A DNA stretch of 64,000 nucleotides from Prevotella sp. (lineage in GTDB: Bacteria > Bacteroidota > Bacteroidia > Bacteroidales > Bacteroidaceae), in NCBI GenBank assembly GCA_017478025.1, contig JAFVGZ010000003.1, forward strand, positions 62,001 to 126,000. Reading direction: 5' to 3'. The notes below the pieces were generated by a model. That model was not told the origin of the DNA, did not search any database, and was given only the letters and a program-made list of their open reading frames with translations. Shown in pieces: positions 27,812 to 36,349 of the stretch. The number at the start of each line of letters is the position of its first letter. The first letter of the stretch is position 1. The translations under genes and the position numbers were made by a program.

Positions 27812-29812
27812 GTGATACGGTACAAGAGTCTGATAGTTGTCCTTCTATTGTGTTTTGCCGTTGTTGCAAATGCACAGTATAAAGTGGAGCGTCTGCTGCT
27901 CAGCGGAAGAGTTGCTTTGTACTACGAGGATTATGTCCTCTCCATACAGTACTTTAACCAGGCAATATCTCAGAAACCCTGGCAGTGGGAGCCCTGGCAG
28001 TTGAGAGCCGTAGCTAAGTTCTACCTTGAGGATTGGCAAGGAGCAGAAACTGATGCCACAAAGGCAATTGAACTGAACCCATACGTACTCTCACTCTATG
28101 ATTTGCGTGGAATGTCTCGTATCAGACAGAAAAAGTTTGATGAGGCGATACAGGATTATTCGTCTGCCATCAAGATGCAGCCGGACAATCAGAACTTCTG
28201 GTACAATCGCGCTGTCTGCTATATGGAGAAAGGCGAGTATGATACTGTGCAGATACATACTGACAGCCTTATCTCAAAATGGAGCAAATTTGCAGCCCCA
28301 TACCTGCTGAAAGCAGAGACTTATCTGCATCAGACAGATACTGTAAAGGCTACCGAATGGATAGATAAATCATTGGAGATAGATGCATATAATGTTAATG
28401 CCTTGCGCGTGCGCGCGAACATTGCATTATATATGGGACAATGGAAAGAAGCAGATGAATTCTTGACTAAAACCCTAAGCCTATCACCTAAAGATGCAAG
28501 CAGTTACATCAATCGTGCCTTAGCCCGCCAACGCATCAACAATCTTCGAGGAGCAATGTCCGATTATGATATGGCTCTTGACATCAATCCCAACAGCTTT
28601 CTGGGGCACTACAACCGTGGTTTGCTGCGCCAGCAGGTGGGAGATGATAACAGGGCCATAGAGGATTTCAACTATGTGCTTGAATTTGAGCCCAACAACA
28701 TTATGGCGCTTGTCAATCGTGCTACGCTCCTTGATCGTACGGGAAATCTGCGGGGAGCTATCAGAGATTACTCCAGAGTGCTAGAGAAATTCCCCGATTT
28801 CATCACAGGTCTGGCAAGACGTGCTCAATGTTACAGACGATTGGGAATGATAGCAAAGGCGGAGATGGATGAGTTCCACATTCTGCGTCTGCAGATGGAC
28901 AAGCATCTCGGCATACAGCATCGATGGAGCAAGGGCAAACTCTCGGCTATGAGAAAGCTTAGCGACATAGATCCCGAGAAGTACAGTATGAATGTCATAG
29001 ACGATCATGTTGATGAGTCGCGTGAGTACAAGAGCGAATATCGTGGTAAGGTGCAGAACAGGCAGGCTACTGAAAGTTACATGCCTTACATCGTGATGAC
29101 CACCAATAGCCGTCAGATTGGAATGTCCTCCTATTCTCCTTTCGACAAGAACGTGGAGGAGTATCGCTCAAAGCTGCAGAAAGACCTGGCTCATTCAAAC
29201 GTATCAGCCTCTGCTGTACAGCTCCCTGTTCTCGGAAACATCGGAGAGGGAACGGGAGTGTCAACATTTGATGAGGTCGAACGCATCAGCCGCCTTATAG
29301 ATCAGAGTTCAAACGAATCGGAAACTATGCGGCTATTGCTTTTCAGAGCTATAGCATACTCCAGCGCTCACAATTTTGAAGATGCCCGCAAAGACCTGAA
29401 TACAATCCTCTCAACTGTTCCCGGCAATTCTCTCGCCCTGTGGCAAGATATTATTTGCAGAGCCATGATGGACGAGTTCGATCGTTCCGCTACGCCGATG
29501 GAGCATCAGATGAGAAGAGCCAGTATCCTCGGTGACTTTGACATGATACTCTCTTCTGACCCCAACAATGCCTTCATTTATTATTGCAAGGGTACATTTC
29601 TCGCAAGGCAAGGAGAGTTCAAGGATGCGATATCGCTCCTGTCAAAGGCAATAGAAATAGATCCTGGTTTACCGCAAGGATACTTTAATCGAGGATTAGC
29701 CTATATGCAATCCGGTGATATAGTAAAGGCAAAAAAAGACTTCAGCATAGCGGGAGAAAAAGGACTCTATAGTGCATACAGTATATTAAAATCATCCAAA
29801 TTGTCAAAATGA
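27812..29812 (+). CDS. Secreted tetratricopeptide repeat protein
   Basis: A 666-residue protein with a signal peptide (VVLLLCFAVVANAQ) and TPR units through most of its length. Examples are ATKAIELNPYVLSLYDLRG, NRGLLRQQVGDDNRAIEDF and, near the end, LSKAIEIDPGLPQGYFNRG. A less regular, TPR-poor stretch lies at about residues 360-500. The start is a GTG, as no ATG precedes the signal peptide. Its stop overlaps the DUF3256 gene by 4 bp, so the two probably work together in the envelope. Confidence 0.88.
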   Translation: MIRYKSLIVVLLLCFAVVANAQYKVERLLLSGRVALYYEDYVLSIQYFNQAISQKPWQWEPWQLRAVAKFYLEDWQGAETDATKAIELNPYVLSLYDLRGMSRIRQKKFDEAIQDYSSAIKMQPDNQNFWYNRAVCYMEKGEYDTVQIHTDSLISKWSKFAAPYLLKAETYLHQTDTVKATEWIDKSLEIDAYNVNALRVRANIALYMGQWKEADEFLTKTLSLSPKDASSYINRALARQRINNLRGAMSDYDMALDINPNSFLGHYNRGLLRQQVGDDNRAIEDFNYVLEFEPNNIMALVNRATLLDRTGNLRGAIRDYSRVLEKFPDFITGLARRAQCYRRLGMIAKAEMDEFHILRLQMDKHLGIQHRWSKGKLSAMRKLSDIDPEKYSMNVIDDHVDESREYKSEYRGKVQNRQATESYMPYIVMTTNSRQIGMSSYSPFDKNVEEYRSKLQKDLAHSNVSASAVQLPVLGNIGEGTGVSTFDEVERISRLIDQSSNESETMRLLLFRAIAYSSAHNFEDARKDLNTILSTVPGNSLALWQDIICRAMMDEFDRSATPMEHQMRRASILGDFDMILSSDPNNAFIYYCKGTFLARQGEFKDAISLLSKAIEIDPGLPQGYFNRGLAYMQSGDIVKAKKDFSIAGEKGLYSAYSILKSSKLSK

Positions 29813-30312
29813 AAATACTCATCTCAGTCATAGCATCATTACTCCTGACCATTCCTGTTGAGGCGATAGAAATACCAGATTCCATTTTGCCTTATATTAA
29901 GAAGGAACTCCGCGAAGCCTACGTTGAGCGAGATACCTCAGAATGTCAGCTCCTAAAACTCGATGAAAACACTTATTGTCTCTTACGTCACATCAAGGCA
30001 CCAGAATGTGAGACGGTGTGCGAAATCTATGACAACCAGTGGAAACTCATAAAGAAAATAAGTTTTGGCAATATCCAACTTACACAGCGTCCTGACACAA
30101 TGTCACAGCAGCGATATGACGAATTGTTGAGCCTCATAGAATTTCCTTTAGTGGAGGCTCGTTTAGATACTTCGTCGGGCGAAAATGCTCCAGTGATATT
30201 AGAGTTGTCATTAAATCCTCCGATGTTGACAAAAGAACAACGTAAAAACGTAAGTCAGATTTTGATTAGAAAAAAGGTGATTTGGGACGGAGAAAGTTTT
30301 AAGGAACGTTAA
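29809..30312 (+). CDS. DUF3256 family protein
   Basis: A 167-residue secreted protein with a signal peptide (ILISVIASLLLTIPVEA). The body has the pattern of the Bacteroidetes DUF3256 family (SILPYIKKELREAYVER, NPPMLTKEQRKNVSQ). Function is unknown. It is translationally coupled to the TPR gene upstream. A promoter-like site and a terminator follow its stop. Confidence 0.8.
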   Translation: MKILISVIASLLLTIPVEAIEIPDSILPYIKKELREAYVERDTSECQLLKLDENTYCLLRHIKAPECETVCEIYDNQWKLIKKISFGNIQLTQRPDTMSQQRYDELLSLIEFPLVEARLDTSSGENAPVILELSLNPPMLTKEQRKNVSQILIRKKVIWDGESFKER

Positions 30313-30348
30313 AAATGAAACTATAGTAGTAAATTTTTATCTAAAACA

Positions 30349-30379
30349 TTTGCAAGTTCAAAATAAATACTTAACTTTG
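30349..30379 (+). promoter_or_regulatory. Orphan promoter downstream of the DUF3256 gene
   Basis: TTTG and TAACTTTG with 19 bp between them match the Bacteroidetes consensus. No plus-strand gene follows; only a terminator hairpin about 45 bp further on. See the candidate small RNA. Confidence 0.6.
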
Positions 30380-30385
30380 CAGCGT

Positions 30386-30457
30386 GTTTTTCATGGTATT
30401 AGATTATTAAGGTTAATGGAAAGTAGTTGTCGTGAGACAACTACTTTTATTTTTGTC
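30386..30457 (+). ncRNA. Candidate small RNA of about 70 nt
   Basis: A consensus promoter and an intrinsic terminator bracket this stretch, which has no meaningful ORF (only a 5-codon ATG-TAA). The transcript would be about 70 nt, with a single-stranded U/A-rich 5' part and a terminal hairpin. Its 3' end would run 10 nt into the convergent DUF2520 gene. It is inferred from signals only. Confidence 0.4.
30421..30457 (+). terminator. Intrinsic terminator
   Basis: AAGTAGTTGTC and GACAACTACTT form an 11-bp stem with a GTGA loop, followed by TTTATTTTT. It is oriented for plus-strand transcription and ends just inside the convergent gene. Confidence 0.85.
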
Positions 30458-31274
30458 TCATATTATCATATCTGATACTACGTGAAAAAAGTTCATACAT
30501 TTCTTTCATGATAGGGTCGGAGAGCATATCAAGTTGTTTGTTCATAACTTTCACATCGCCTCTCGCCATCGGTCCAGTCTGTGCATCTCGAGGCGACATC
30601 ACCGATGCTTTACGGGCTGTCTCGAGTATCAGCGGTGCATATACCGAGAAGTCTATGCCGGCTTCATTCACAATCCTCTCTGCCAGACGATAACAATGAT
30701 TGGCCATATTTGATGCAAAGACCGCTGCCAGATGCAGTTTGCACCGCTGGGCGCTATTGATAGCCACAACATGATTCGAAATGCTGTTGGCGAGACACAG
30801 AACCATCTCTTCTGATATTTTGTCCGTAGCTTCAATAAATAGTGGTATCTCGCTGAAATTCACCTCTCTATGTTTCGTAAAGGTTTGCATTGGATACAAC
30901 ACTGCGGTGTGTTCTGTTACATCACGAAGAACGTCAATCGAAACACTCCCGGCAGTATGCATTATCACACGTGGTTTAGTGGTTTTGTCTGTGCGAAGAA
31001 TAGTGTGTAGCGTTTCTGCCACCACGCTTATGGAATCATCGCTTACGGAGATGATGTAGGCATCAGCATCCTGGTTTATCATCTCGGGCTTGTTGATGGC
31101 TTCGGCATTCACTCTCTTTGCCAATTCCTCGGCATGTGAGAGGTCGCGGCTGTAAACTTGCAGTACTTTGTGTCCGGCTTCGTGGAGGCTCTGCGACATG
31201 TGCCACGCTACGTTGCCTGAGCCGATGAAGACAACAGAAAGGCGTGAATCGTTATTGTGGGCTTTCTTTTCCAT
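30447..31274 (-). CDS. Rossmann-fold protein with DUF2520 domain
   Basis: A 275-residue protein resembling NADP-dependent oxidoreductases of the pyrroline-5-carboxylate reductase type. The N-terminal half is a Rossmann fold (VVFIGSGNVAWHMSQSL, with YSRDLSHAEELA after it). The C-terminal half is the helical DUF2520 domain (LHLAAVFASNMANHCYRLAE, GPMARGDVKVMNKQLDML). The substrate is unknown. The gene is transcribed toward the plus-strand terminator and away from porQ. Confidence 0.87.
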   Translation of the reverse strand: MEKKAHNNDSRLSVVFIGSGNVAWHMSQSLHEAGHKVLQVYSRDLSHAEELAKRVNAEAINKPEMINQDADAYIISVSDDSISVVAETLHTILRTDKTTKPRVIMHTAGSVSIDVLRDVTEHTAVLYPMQTFTKHREVNFSEIPLFIEATDKISEEMVLCLANSISNHVVAINSAQRCKLHLAAVFASNMANHCYRLAERIVNEAGIDFSVYAPLILETARKASVMSPRDAQTGPMARGDVKVMNKQLDMLSDPIMKEMYELFSRSIRYDNMRQK

Positions 31275-31431
31275 TGTGTGAAATTACTATTATTTAGATT
31301 ATGATTGTGTGAAATTACAGTTCTTTTGATTATGATTGTGTGAAATAACAGTTCTCTTTTACTATGCAAAATAAAGTTTTTTTCAATTATGAGAAATTAC
31401 AACAGAGTTTCAATTATGCGAAATTACGACA
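31273..31431. repeat. Degenerate direct repeats TATGNGAAATTAC upstream of porQ
   Basis: Five imperfect copies of about 30 bp each carry a core like TTGTGTGAAATTAC or TTATGCGAAATTAC. They occupy the gap between two divergent genes, where operators would lie. No consensus promoter is obvious beside them. Confidence 0.6.
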
Positions 31432-31512
31432 AAGAAGTGAGATGTGCAAGAAAAAACGTGTTTTTCATTCATCTCTCTCAATAAATAGTGTTCGCGTGCG
31501 TTATATATATCG

Positions 31513-32460
31513 ATGAAAAGAATATTCTTTCCGATACTGTTATCCCTATATTGTCTGCGGGCTTTTTGTGACGATGGTCAGTCAGCCTACAATTTTCTGA
31601 CCATTCCTGTCAGCGCTCATGCAGCAGCTTTGGGCGGTAACAATGTCTCAATAATAGAGGATGATGCCACGATGGCGTTGTCCAATCCGTCTTTGCTCAG
31701 CTCTGTAAGCCACAGGACTGTTTCGCTCGGTTACATGAACTATATGGACGGAGTGAATATGTTTACAGCCGGTTATACCCATGTGATTAATGAAAAGGCA
31801 ACTGTAGGTGGGGCGGTGCGCTACCTCAACTACGGTTCCATGAAGGAAACAGACGCAGCAAACAGAGATCTGGGCACATTCTCTCCGTCTGATATGGCGT
31901 TTGAGGGCTTGTTTTCTTACACCTTGTACAAAAACATTGTAGGTGGTATAGGCGCAAAGTTCATCTATTCCAAGATAGGTTCTTTTACATCTACAGCAGC
32001 AGCTATAGATCTTGGCATTAACTACTATCATCCTGACAAAGATTTCTCTGCCTCGCTGGTTGTGCGAAACCTTGGAGGACAGCTGTCTGCTTACGATGAT
32101 GAGTTTGAGAAACTCCCGATAGATCTGCTTGTGGGTGCCACATACGCCATTCCTCAGATGCCGTTTCGCCTCTCGCTCACATTTTCTGATTTGGCAAACT
32201 GGGATTACTCCTTCCTGCGCCATGCGGGGATAGGCGTAGATGTCATTCTGGCTCCTCAGTTCTACCTCGCTGCCGGATTTAATGCGCGTCGCAGCAATGA
32301 CCTGAAGACAAAGGATGTGGGAGGGACGGAAACGGCTCACGGAGCAGGGTGGTCTTTCGGTGGGGGATTGACGTTAGAGCACTTCAAACTCAATGTGTCT
32401 TACGGCAAGTATCACGTCAGCTCATCGAGCCTGATGGTAAACGCCGCATTCTCGTTCTGA
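31513..32460 (+). CDS. porQ: Type IX secretion system protein PorQ
   Basis: An outer-membrane beta-barrel of the FadL-like PorV/PorQ family. PorQ is part of the T9SS attachment complex, which links cargo to the cell surface. The 315-residue protein has a signal peptide and the family's opening AYNFLTIPVSAHAAALGGNNVSIIEDDATMALSNPSLLS. Many barrel strands follow, and the C-terminus ends in Phe (VNAAFSF). A PorE-like gene lies 1.8 kb downstream on the same strand. Confidence 0.88.
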   Translation: MKRIFFPILLSLYCLRAFCDDGQSAYNFLTIPVSAHAAALGGNNVSIIEDDATMALSNPSLLSSVSHRTVSLGYMNYMDGVNMFTAGYTHVINEKATVGGAVRYLNYGSMKETDAANRDLGTFSPSDMAFEGLFSYTLYKNIVGGIGAKFIYSKIGSFTSTAAAIDLGINYYHPDKDFSASLVVRNLGGQLSAYDDEFEKLPIDLLVGATYAIPQMPFRLSLTFSDLANWDYSFLRHAGIGVDVILAPQFYLAAGFNARRSNDLKTKDVGGTETAHGAGWSFGGGLTLEHFKLNVSYGKYHVSSSSLMVNAAFSF

Positions 32461-32495
32461 TATCATAACTGCAATAACAGCAACAACTGACACAG

Positions 32496-33491
32496 ATGTT
32501 TCAAGAAAAAAAAACAAGACTTATGATAGAAAAAATCAATTCCTACATCAGTAACCTCCCTTTGAGCAAAGAGCCTCAGGGTCTGTATGCTCCCATCAAA
32601 TATGTAATGGCTCTCGGTGGTAAGCGTGTGCGTCCTTCACTCATGCTCCTGGCCTACAAGCTGTGGAAGGATGATGAGGACAGGATACTGCCTCAGGCTG
32701 TTGCCTTAGAGATGTATCACAACTTCACTCTCCTCCACGATGACGTGATGGACAACGCCGATATGCGCAGAGGTTGCCCTACGGTTCATAAGAAATGGGA
32801 TGTAAATACCGCCATACTCTCCGGTGATGAGATGCTGTGTCTGGCATTCAGCATGATGCACAGCAATTCCTCCCTTCACGATAGCGCCGTCTTAGGCAAG
32901 GTCTTTGAGTGCTTTGCCCGCACCACTTCCGAAATCAACGAGGGCCAGCAATATGACATTGATTTTGAGAGCCGTACAGATGTCAGTGAGGCTGAGTATA
33001 TAGAGATGATTCGTCTCAAGACCAGCGTCCTTTTGGCGTGTGCCACAAAGATTGGGGCGCTTCTGGCTGATGCTCCTGCTCAGGATGTGGAGCTGCTCTA
33101 TCGCTTCGGAGAGTCTCTGGGGTTGGCGTTCCAGTTGCAGGATGACTATCTGGATGTCTATGGAGACCCCTCTACATTCGGAAAAAACATCGGCGGTGAT
33201 ATTATGGCAAACAAAAAGACTTTCATGCTCATCAATGCTATGCAGCGAGCTGAGGGTGAGGATTATGCTAATCTTATGGGCTGGATAGAACAGGCTGACC
33301 CCGATCCGCAGAAGAAGATACTGGCCGTTACATCCCTATACAACAAATTAGGGATAGACAAGCTGGCGCTTCAAAAGGTGGAGTCTTACTATGATGAAGC
33401 TCTCCATGCTCTCAATGAGGTCAGCGTTTCAGAAGAGAGGAAAGCTGCCCTGAAAGCCTATGCCGATATGATGCTTAAGAGGAATAAGTAA
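32496..33491 (+). CDS. Polyprenyl diphosphate synthase
   Basis: An all-helical prenyltransferase that extends an allylic diphosphate with isopentenyl diphosphate. The 331-residue protein shows GGKRVRPSLML, the first Asp-rich motif LLHDDVMDNADMRRG and the second FQLQDDYLDVYGD. The product chain length cannot be read from the sequence. The start may instead be the ATG 27 bp further in (MIEKINSYISNLPL); I keep the longer form because family members usually have about a dozen residues before that helix. The stop abuts the TatD gene. Confidence 0.92.
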   Translation: MFQEKKTRLMIEKINSYISNLPLSKEPQGLYAPIKYVMALGGKRVRPSLMLLAYKLWKDDEDRILPQAVALEMYHNFTLLHDDVMDNADMRRGCPTVHKKWDVNTAILSGDEMLCLAFSMMHSNSSLHDSAVLGKVFECFARTTSEINEGQQYDIDFESRTDVSEAEYIEMIRLKTSVLLACATKIGALLADAPAQDVELLYRFGESLGLAFQLQDDYLDVYGDPSTFGKNIGGDIMANKKTFMLINAMQRAEGEDYANLMGWIEQADPDPQKKILAVTSLYNKLGIDKLALQKVESYYDEALHALNEVSVSEERKAALKAYADMMLKRNK

Positions 33492-34268
33492 ATGTTGCAA
33501 TATATTGATACTCACATACATCTTGACGGAGAAGAGTTTGCTGTGGATTGTGACTCCGTGGTTGCTCGTGCCAAAGCAGCGGGAGTGCAAACGATGCTCA
33601 TTCCCGGCATCAATCTTTCGTCGGTAGAGAGCATCGGCGATGTCTGCTCGCACTATCCCGGTTTCTGTCTCGGTATGATAGGTCTGCACCCTGAGGATGT
33701 CAATTCCGGCTATGAGTCTCAGCTCTCCGCCCTTCACGCCCATCTTCTGCAGCCTCCGTTCCCCGTTGTGGCAATTGGCGAGATAGGGCTGGATTACTAT
33801 TGGTCCCGTGATTTTGTCAAAGAGCAATGTGAGGCCTTCGAGACTCAGGTGGAGTGGGGGAGTGAGTTCAATCTCCCGCTGATGATTCATTGTCGTAAGG
33901 CACAGAACGATATGGTCTCTATCCTGAAGCGCCACAAGGAAGTCCGCGGCATCTTCCATTGCTTCACGGGCAACGAATATGAAGCAAAGGATCTGCTGGC
34001 CTTTCCGGGGTTCTGTCTCGGCATCGGTGGCGTGCTGACCTTCAAGAAGAGCAATCTCCCGCAGACTTTGGCTGATGCGGTACCGTTAGAGCGCATAGTG
34101 CTTGAGACAGATGCGCCCTATATGGCTCCTGTGCCGCATCGGGGAGAGAGAAACGAGTCAGCATTCATCGTACATATTATAGAGAAACTGGCAGAGGTCT
34201 ATCAGACAACACCTGAAGAAGTAGCCAGAATTACCACCGATACGGCAAAAAGCATGTTTTCACTATGA
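33492..34268 (+). CDS. TatD family metal-dependent hydrolase
   Basis: A TIM-barrel deoxyribonuclease-like hydrolase of 258 residues. Metal ligands are visible in YIDTHIHLDGEEF (HxH), GEIGLDYYW, MIHCRKA, IFHCFTG and ETDAPYMAPVPHRGERNE. All family motifs are intact. It starts directly at the stop of the prenyl synthase and overlaps the following lipoprotein gene by 4 bp, so these genes form a tight transcription unit. Confidence 0.93.
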   Translation: MLQYIDTHIHLDGEEFAVDCDSVVARAKAAGVQTMLIPGINLSSVESIGDVCSHYPGFCLGMIGLHPEDVNSGYESQLSALHAHLLQPPFPVVAIGEIGLDYYWSRDFVKEQCEAFETQVEWGSEFNLPLMIHCRKAQNDMVSILKRHKEVRGIFHCFTGNEYEAKDLLAFPGFCLGIGGVLTFKKSNLPQTLADAVPLERIVLETDAPYMAPVPHRGERNESAFIVHIIEKLAEVYQTTPEEVARITTDTAKSMFSL

Positions 34269-36349
34269 TCACACGCGGTAACAAAATATCCACTCGCCAC
34301 ATCTTGCAATGTGTTGCAATTCTTGTTGTCTCATCACTCCTATTCGGATGTGACGCAGCATCTTACGTCAAGAAGGGTAACAAGGCAAAGGCTTTAGGCG
34401 AGTACTACCTCGCAGCTGACTATTATCGCCGTGCATACAGCAAGACTCCCGCAGCCGAGAAGCAGTTGCGCGGAGAGCGGGCACTGCTGATGGCCGACTG
34501 CTACAGGCGTTATCTCAATACCCAGAAGTCAATCGGAGGCTATCGCAACGCCATACGTTACAACGTGGCAACGCCTGAGGACCGTTTGACTTATGCACGT
34601 CTGCTGCTGAAGAACGGCGATTACAAGACTGCTTTGGCCGAATTTGAGCTTCTTCGCGACTCATTGCCAGACAACATCCTCGTGGAGAACGGCATCATCT
34701 CTGCCAAGATGGCTCCCAAATGGAAGGAGCAGGGTTCGGCTTACAAAGTCAAGAAGATGGATGTCTTTAATTCCCGCCGTGATGACTACTCACCCTGTCT
34801 GGGCGGCGAGAACTACGAATACCTCTATTTCTCCTCCACGCGCAACGAGGCTGACGGCGATGAGCTGAGCGGCATCACGGGCATGAAGGCCTCAGACATT
34901 TTCTTCTCTCAGAAGGATGACAAAGGAAAGTGGAGCAAACCTGAGGCTATCGGAACGGGTCTCAACACAGAGTATGATGAGGGTGCTTGCTGCATCACCC
35001 CTGACGGGCAGGAACTCTATCTCACCCAGTGCACATACAACGCCTCCTATCCCCGCTACGCATCTATAGTCGTATCAAAGCGCGCCGATGCCCTGTGGGG
35101 CAAGTCCTCGGCTGTAGAGATTTCCAAAGACACTCTCTCGGCCTTTGCACATCCTGCCATTTCCCCCGATGGGCAATGGCTCTATTTCGTCAGCAATATG
35201 CCTGGCGGTAAGGGCGGCTATGACATCTGGCGCACTCGGCTGTCTTCTACAGGAATGACGCTCGGTGTGGAGAATGTAGGCGAACCTGTCAACACCCCGG
35301 GCGATGAGATGTTTCCTACCTTCCGTCCCAACGGTGACCTCTATTTCTCCTCTGACGGTCATCCCGGTATGGGCGGTCTCGATATCTTTATTGCCACCAT
35401 CGGCAGTGACCACCGTTATCACGTGGAGCATCCAGGCTATCCGCTCAATTCCATGGGCGATGACTTCGGTATGACCTTTGAGGGGCCTCACAATCGCGGT
35501 TTCTTCTCTTCCAGCAGGGGTGACGGCAGAGGTAACGACCATATCTTCTCTTTTGAGAACCCTGAGTTCATACAGTTGATACGTGGCTGGGTCTATGAGG
35601 TTGATGGTTATGAGCTCCACGAGGCTCAGGTGCGCATCGTGGGAAGCGACGGTACCAACCAACGCATCGGCGTGAAGAGTGACGGCAGCTTCGATTATGT
35701 CGCCACACCGGGAGTGGAATACATCATTCAGGCTTCCTGTCCGGGTTACCTTAACCACAAGGAGGAACTGACCGCCTCTCCCGATACCGAGCTCTACACG
35801 CTGCAGTTCCCGCTTGCCAACATCAGCGTGCCCGTGCTGGTTGACAACATCTTCTTTGAGTTTGACAAAGCGCGCCTCCTGCCTTCCAGCACCGTCGCGC
35901 TCGACTCTCTCGTCATGCTGCTCAATGAGAACCCCAATATCACCATCGAACTCTCTGCCCACACCGACTACAGAGGCTCCGACGAATACAACAAGACCCT
36001 CTCACAGCGTCGTGCTGAGGCTGTGGTAAGCTACCTCATCAGCAAGGGCATCGCCGCTGAGCGCCTCACGCCTGTGGGCTATGGAGAGGAGAATCCGAAA
36101 CGCATACGCCGCAAGGTGGCTGAGCGATACAAGTGGCTCAACGAGGGTGACGTGCTGACTGAAGAGTTCATAAGCAAGCTGAAGCCGGCCGAACAGGAAA
36201 CCGCTAACGCCCTTAACCGCAGAACGGAGTTCCGTGTGCTCAAAACCACCTATAATATGTTTGACAGTAAGGGCAACCTGACTAATCCGCCGAAACCGCG
36301 TAAGCCGCAGATAAAAGAAGAAACAGATGAGTTCATCTTCATTGAATAA
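34265..36349 (+). CDS. porE: PorE-like OmpA-family lipoprotein (T9SS)
   Basis: A 694-residue lipoprotein (lipobox SSLLFGC, Cys29) with four successive modules. TPR-like helices cover about 35-150 (YYLAADYYRRAY), PD40/WD40-type propeller blades about 165-430 (HPAISPDGQWLYFVSN, FPTFRPNGDLYFSSDG), a carboxypeptidase-regulatory-like domain about 440-520, and an OmpA C-terminal peptidoglycan-binding domain about 525-660 (ELSAHTDYRGSDEYNKTLSQRRAEAV). This order matches PorE, which anchors the type IX secretion machinery to peptidoglycan. Other OmpA/PD40 proteins share the architecture, so the specific name is likely but not proven. Confidence 0.82.
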   Translation: MITRGNKISTRHILQCVAILVVSSLLFGCDAASYVKKGNKAKALGEYYLAADYYRRAYSKTPAAEKQLRGERALLMADCYRRYLNTQKSIGGYRNAIRYNVATPEDRLTYARLLLKNGDYKTALAEFELLRDSLPDNILVENGIISAKMAPKWKEQGSAYKVKKMDVFNSRRDDYSPCLGGENYEYLYFSSTRNEADGDELSGITGMKASDIFFSQKDDKGKWSKPEAIGTGLNTEYDEGACCITPDGQELYLTQCTYNASYPRYASIVVSKRADALWGKSSAVEISKDTLSAFAHPAISPDGQWLYFVSNMPGGKGGYDIWRTRLSSTGMTLGVENVGEPVNTPGDEMFPTFRPNGDLYFSSDGHPGMGGLDIFIATIGSDHRYHVEHPGYPLNSMGDDFGMTFEGPHNRGFFSSSRGDGRGNDHIFSFENPEFIQLIRGWVYEVDGYELHEAQVRIVGSDGTNQRIGVKSDGSFDYVATPGVEYIIQASCPGYLNHKEELTASPDTELYTLQFPLANISVPVLVDNIFFEFDKARLLPSSTVALDSLVMLLNENPNITIELSAHTDYRGSDEYNKTLSQRRAEAVVSYLISKGIAAERLTPVGYGEENPKRIRRKVAERYKWLNEGDVLTEEFISKLKPAEQETANALNRRTEFRVLKTTYNMFDSKGNLTNPPKPRKPQIKEETDEFIFIE

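Noticed and set aside
30393..30410. A 5-codon ORF (MVLDY) before the terminator, as a possible leader peptide
   Set aside because: It is too short and no regulated gene follows on this strand.
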